A stretch of DNA of 7,364 nt, from positions 1 to 7,364 of the forward strand of contig CAMPUL010000035.1 in assembly GCA_946997215.1 (NCBI GenBank), in the 5' to 3' direction. Below, one piece after another: positions 7,052 through 7,364 of the stretch. The stretch is from Gardnerella vaginalis (GTDB taxonomy: Bacteria; Actinomycetota; Actinomycetes; Actinomycetales; Bifidobacteriaceae). The position numbers and the translations under genes are program-made. Every line of letters begins with the position of its first letter. Positions within the stretch are counted from its first letter, which is position 1. Under the pieces are notes generated by a model, which was not told the DNA's origin, ran no database searches, and saw nothing but the letters and a program-made list of their open reading frames with translations.

Positions 7052-7063
7052 AAGGCAGGTCGT
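7052..7063. repeat. Direct repeat AAGGCAGGTCGT, left copy
   Basis: This 12-bp sequence recurs exactly at 7297-7308. The two copies bracket the two hairpin modules and the third hairpin, with start points 245 bp apart. Confidence 0.8.
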
Positions 7064-7064
7064 G

Positions 7065-7142
7065 TCGTTCGCGCGGATTAGCCACGCTCACGTCTTCGCC
7101 GCATGTAAAGTCCACTGGACTTTACATTTGAGCGGCTCAGCG
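7065..7142. repeat. Structured repeat module A (non-coding)
   Basis: A 39-bp left flank (7065-7103) matches module B at 31 of 39 positions with no gap. It is followed by a perfect 12-bp-arm hairpin (ATGTAAAGTCCA / TGGACTTTACAT, 7103-7127) and the shared tail TTGAGCGGCTCAGCG. Outside the hairpin, GCCGC (7098-7102) pairs with GCGGC (7132-7136), and CGCT (7085-7088) pairs with AGCG (7139-7142), giving a three-tier stem with conserved internal loops. The nature is unknown: a structured RNA, a hairpin-forming mobile repeat or a terminator-like element are all possible. Orientation cannot be fixed. Confidence 0.75.
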
Positions 7143-7157
7143 CTCCGAATTGGAAAA

Positions 7158-7230
7158 TCGTTAGCACGGTCTAAGCGCGCTAACGTCTTCGCCGCACAGA
7201 AGCAGTGCTTCTGTTTTGAGCGGCTCAGCG
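7158..7230. repeat. Structured repeat module B (non-coding)
   Basis: Second copy of the module, starting 93 bp after module A. The left flank is 7158-7196. The central hairpin is ACAGAAGCA / TGCTTCTGT (7196-7214), which shares no evident sequence with that of module A yet is perfectly paired. The tail is TTTGAGCGGCTCAGCG. The outer pairs are conserved: GCCGC (7191-7195) with GCGGC (7220-7224), and CGCT (7178-7181) with AGCG (7227-7230). It also has an alternative stem, CGTTAGC (7159-7165) with GCTAACG (7179-7185), which is only partly pairable in module A. Confidence 0.75.
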
Positions 7231-7355
7231 AATCGAGGTGATTTCTCGCGCATTATGCAGCTCGAAATCGTCGATTCGCGCTACGCTTTAAGCGAAAAGG
7301 CAGGTCGTAGCGCAAACGCATTGACCCCCACTATGCAATGCACAGCAGGGGTCAA
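7228..7355. other. Run of three further hairpins following the modules
   Basis: Hairpin 3 has arms GCGAATCGA (7228-7236) and TCGATTCGC (7271-7279) with an inner pair GATTTC/GAAATC. Hairpin 4 has arms GCGCTACG (7278-7285) and CGTAGCGC (7306-7313), and contains a smaller CGCTT-T-AAGCG stem (7284-7294). Hairpin 5 has arms TTGACCCC (7321-7328) and GGGGTCAA (7348-7355). None is followed by a strong T-run on either strand, so they do not look like simple terminators. No ORF of useful length was found here. Confidence 0.7.
7297..7308. repeat. Direct repeat AAGGCAGGTCGT, right copy
   Basis: Exact second copy of the 12-bp sequence at 7052-7063. It overlaps the right arm of hairpin 4 (7306-7313). After it, sequence similarity to the left copy fades quickly. 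Confidence 0.8.
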
Positions 7356-7364
7356 GCGGTATGT

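Noticed and set aside
7103..7217. Module hairpins as ordinary Rho-independent terminators
   Set aside because: Only three or four T residues follow on the plus strand and none on the minus strand. Conserved flanks on both sides are not expected for simple terminators. The idea is not excluded for a plus-strand transcript.
7065..7355. CRISPR array
   Set aside because: Only two modules exist, the spacing is 93 bp, and the variable part between the flanks is a palindrome rather than a spacer.

Overview
The window looks like a low-GC member of the Bifidobacteriaceae, most likely Gardnerella. The protein sequences are actinobacterial in character: a GalT of the HPHGQ type with the actinobacterial 'PFENHGSQIGVTLHHPHGQ' context, and a DUF948 / small membrane protein / alaS / ruvX neighbourhood. 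The DNA, however, is AT-rich compared with most Bifidobacterium. The genus is inferred from recall of family features, not from a database search.

All recognisable genes lie on the minus strand, so the window reads from right to left. Transcription starts in a gene-poor block on the right (6712-7364). It then passes through a previously unlisted 40-codon small ORF (6577-6699) that overlaps the start of galT by 7 nt, then galT itself (4754-6583, with a long non-canonical N-terminal extension). Next come a histidine-phosphatase (phosphoglycerate-mutase-like) gene (3957-4631), a DUF948 membrane protein (3381-3815), a small membrane-anchored protein resembling DUF6167 (3103-3381), alaS (368-3049) and the 5' end of ruvX/yqgF (1-304, cut by the window edge).

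The genes fall into three probable transcription units. The sORF-galT unit has a candidate promoter at 6906-6934, a perfect palindrome just downstream of it, and a long purine-rich leader. The phosphatase gene has its own good promoter (TTGACT-N17-TCTAAT) in the gap behind galT. DUF948-small protein-alaS-ruvX appears to be an operon with a TTGACT-N17-TACATT promoter and three 11-bp direct repeats just upstream of it. The first unit belongs to galactose metabolism (Leloir pathway). The last joins translation (alanyl-tRNA synthetase) and a conserved housekeeping nuclease-fold protein to two envelope-associated proteins of unknown role.

The most unusual part is the right end. From 7065 to 7355 there is a non-coding array of inverted repeats. 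Two adjacent 93-bp-spaced modules share conserved flanks, but the perfect hairpins in their centres have unrelated sequences. That pattern implies selection on structure rather than sequence. At least three further hairpins follow immediately. I do not recognise this as a known RNA or element, and the window ends before its right-hand context is visible.
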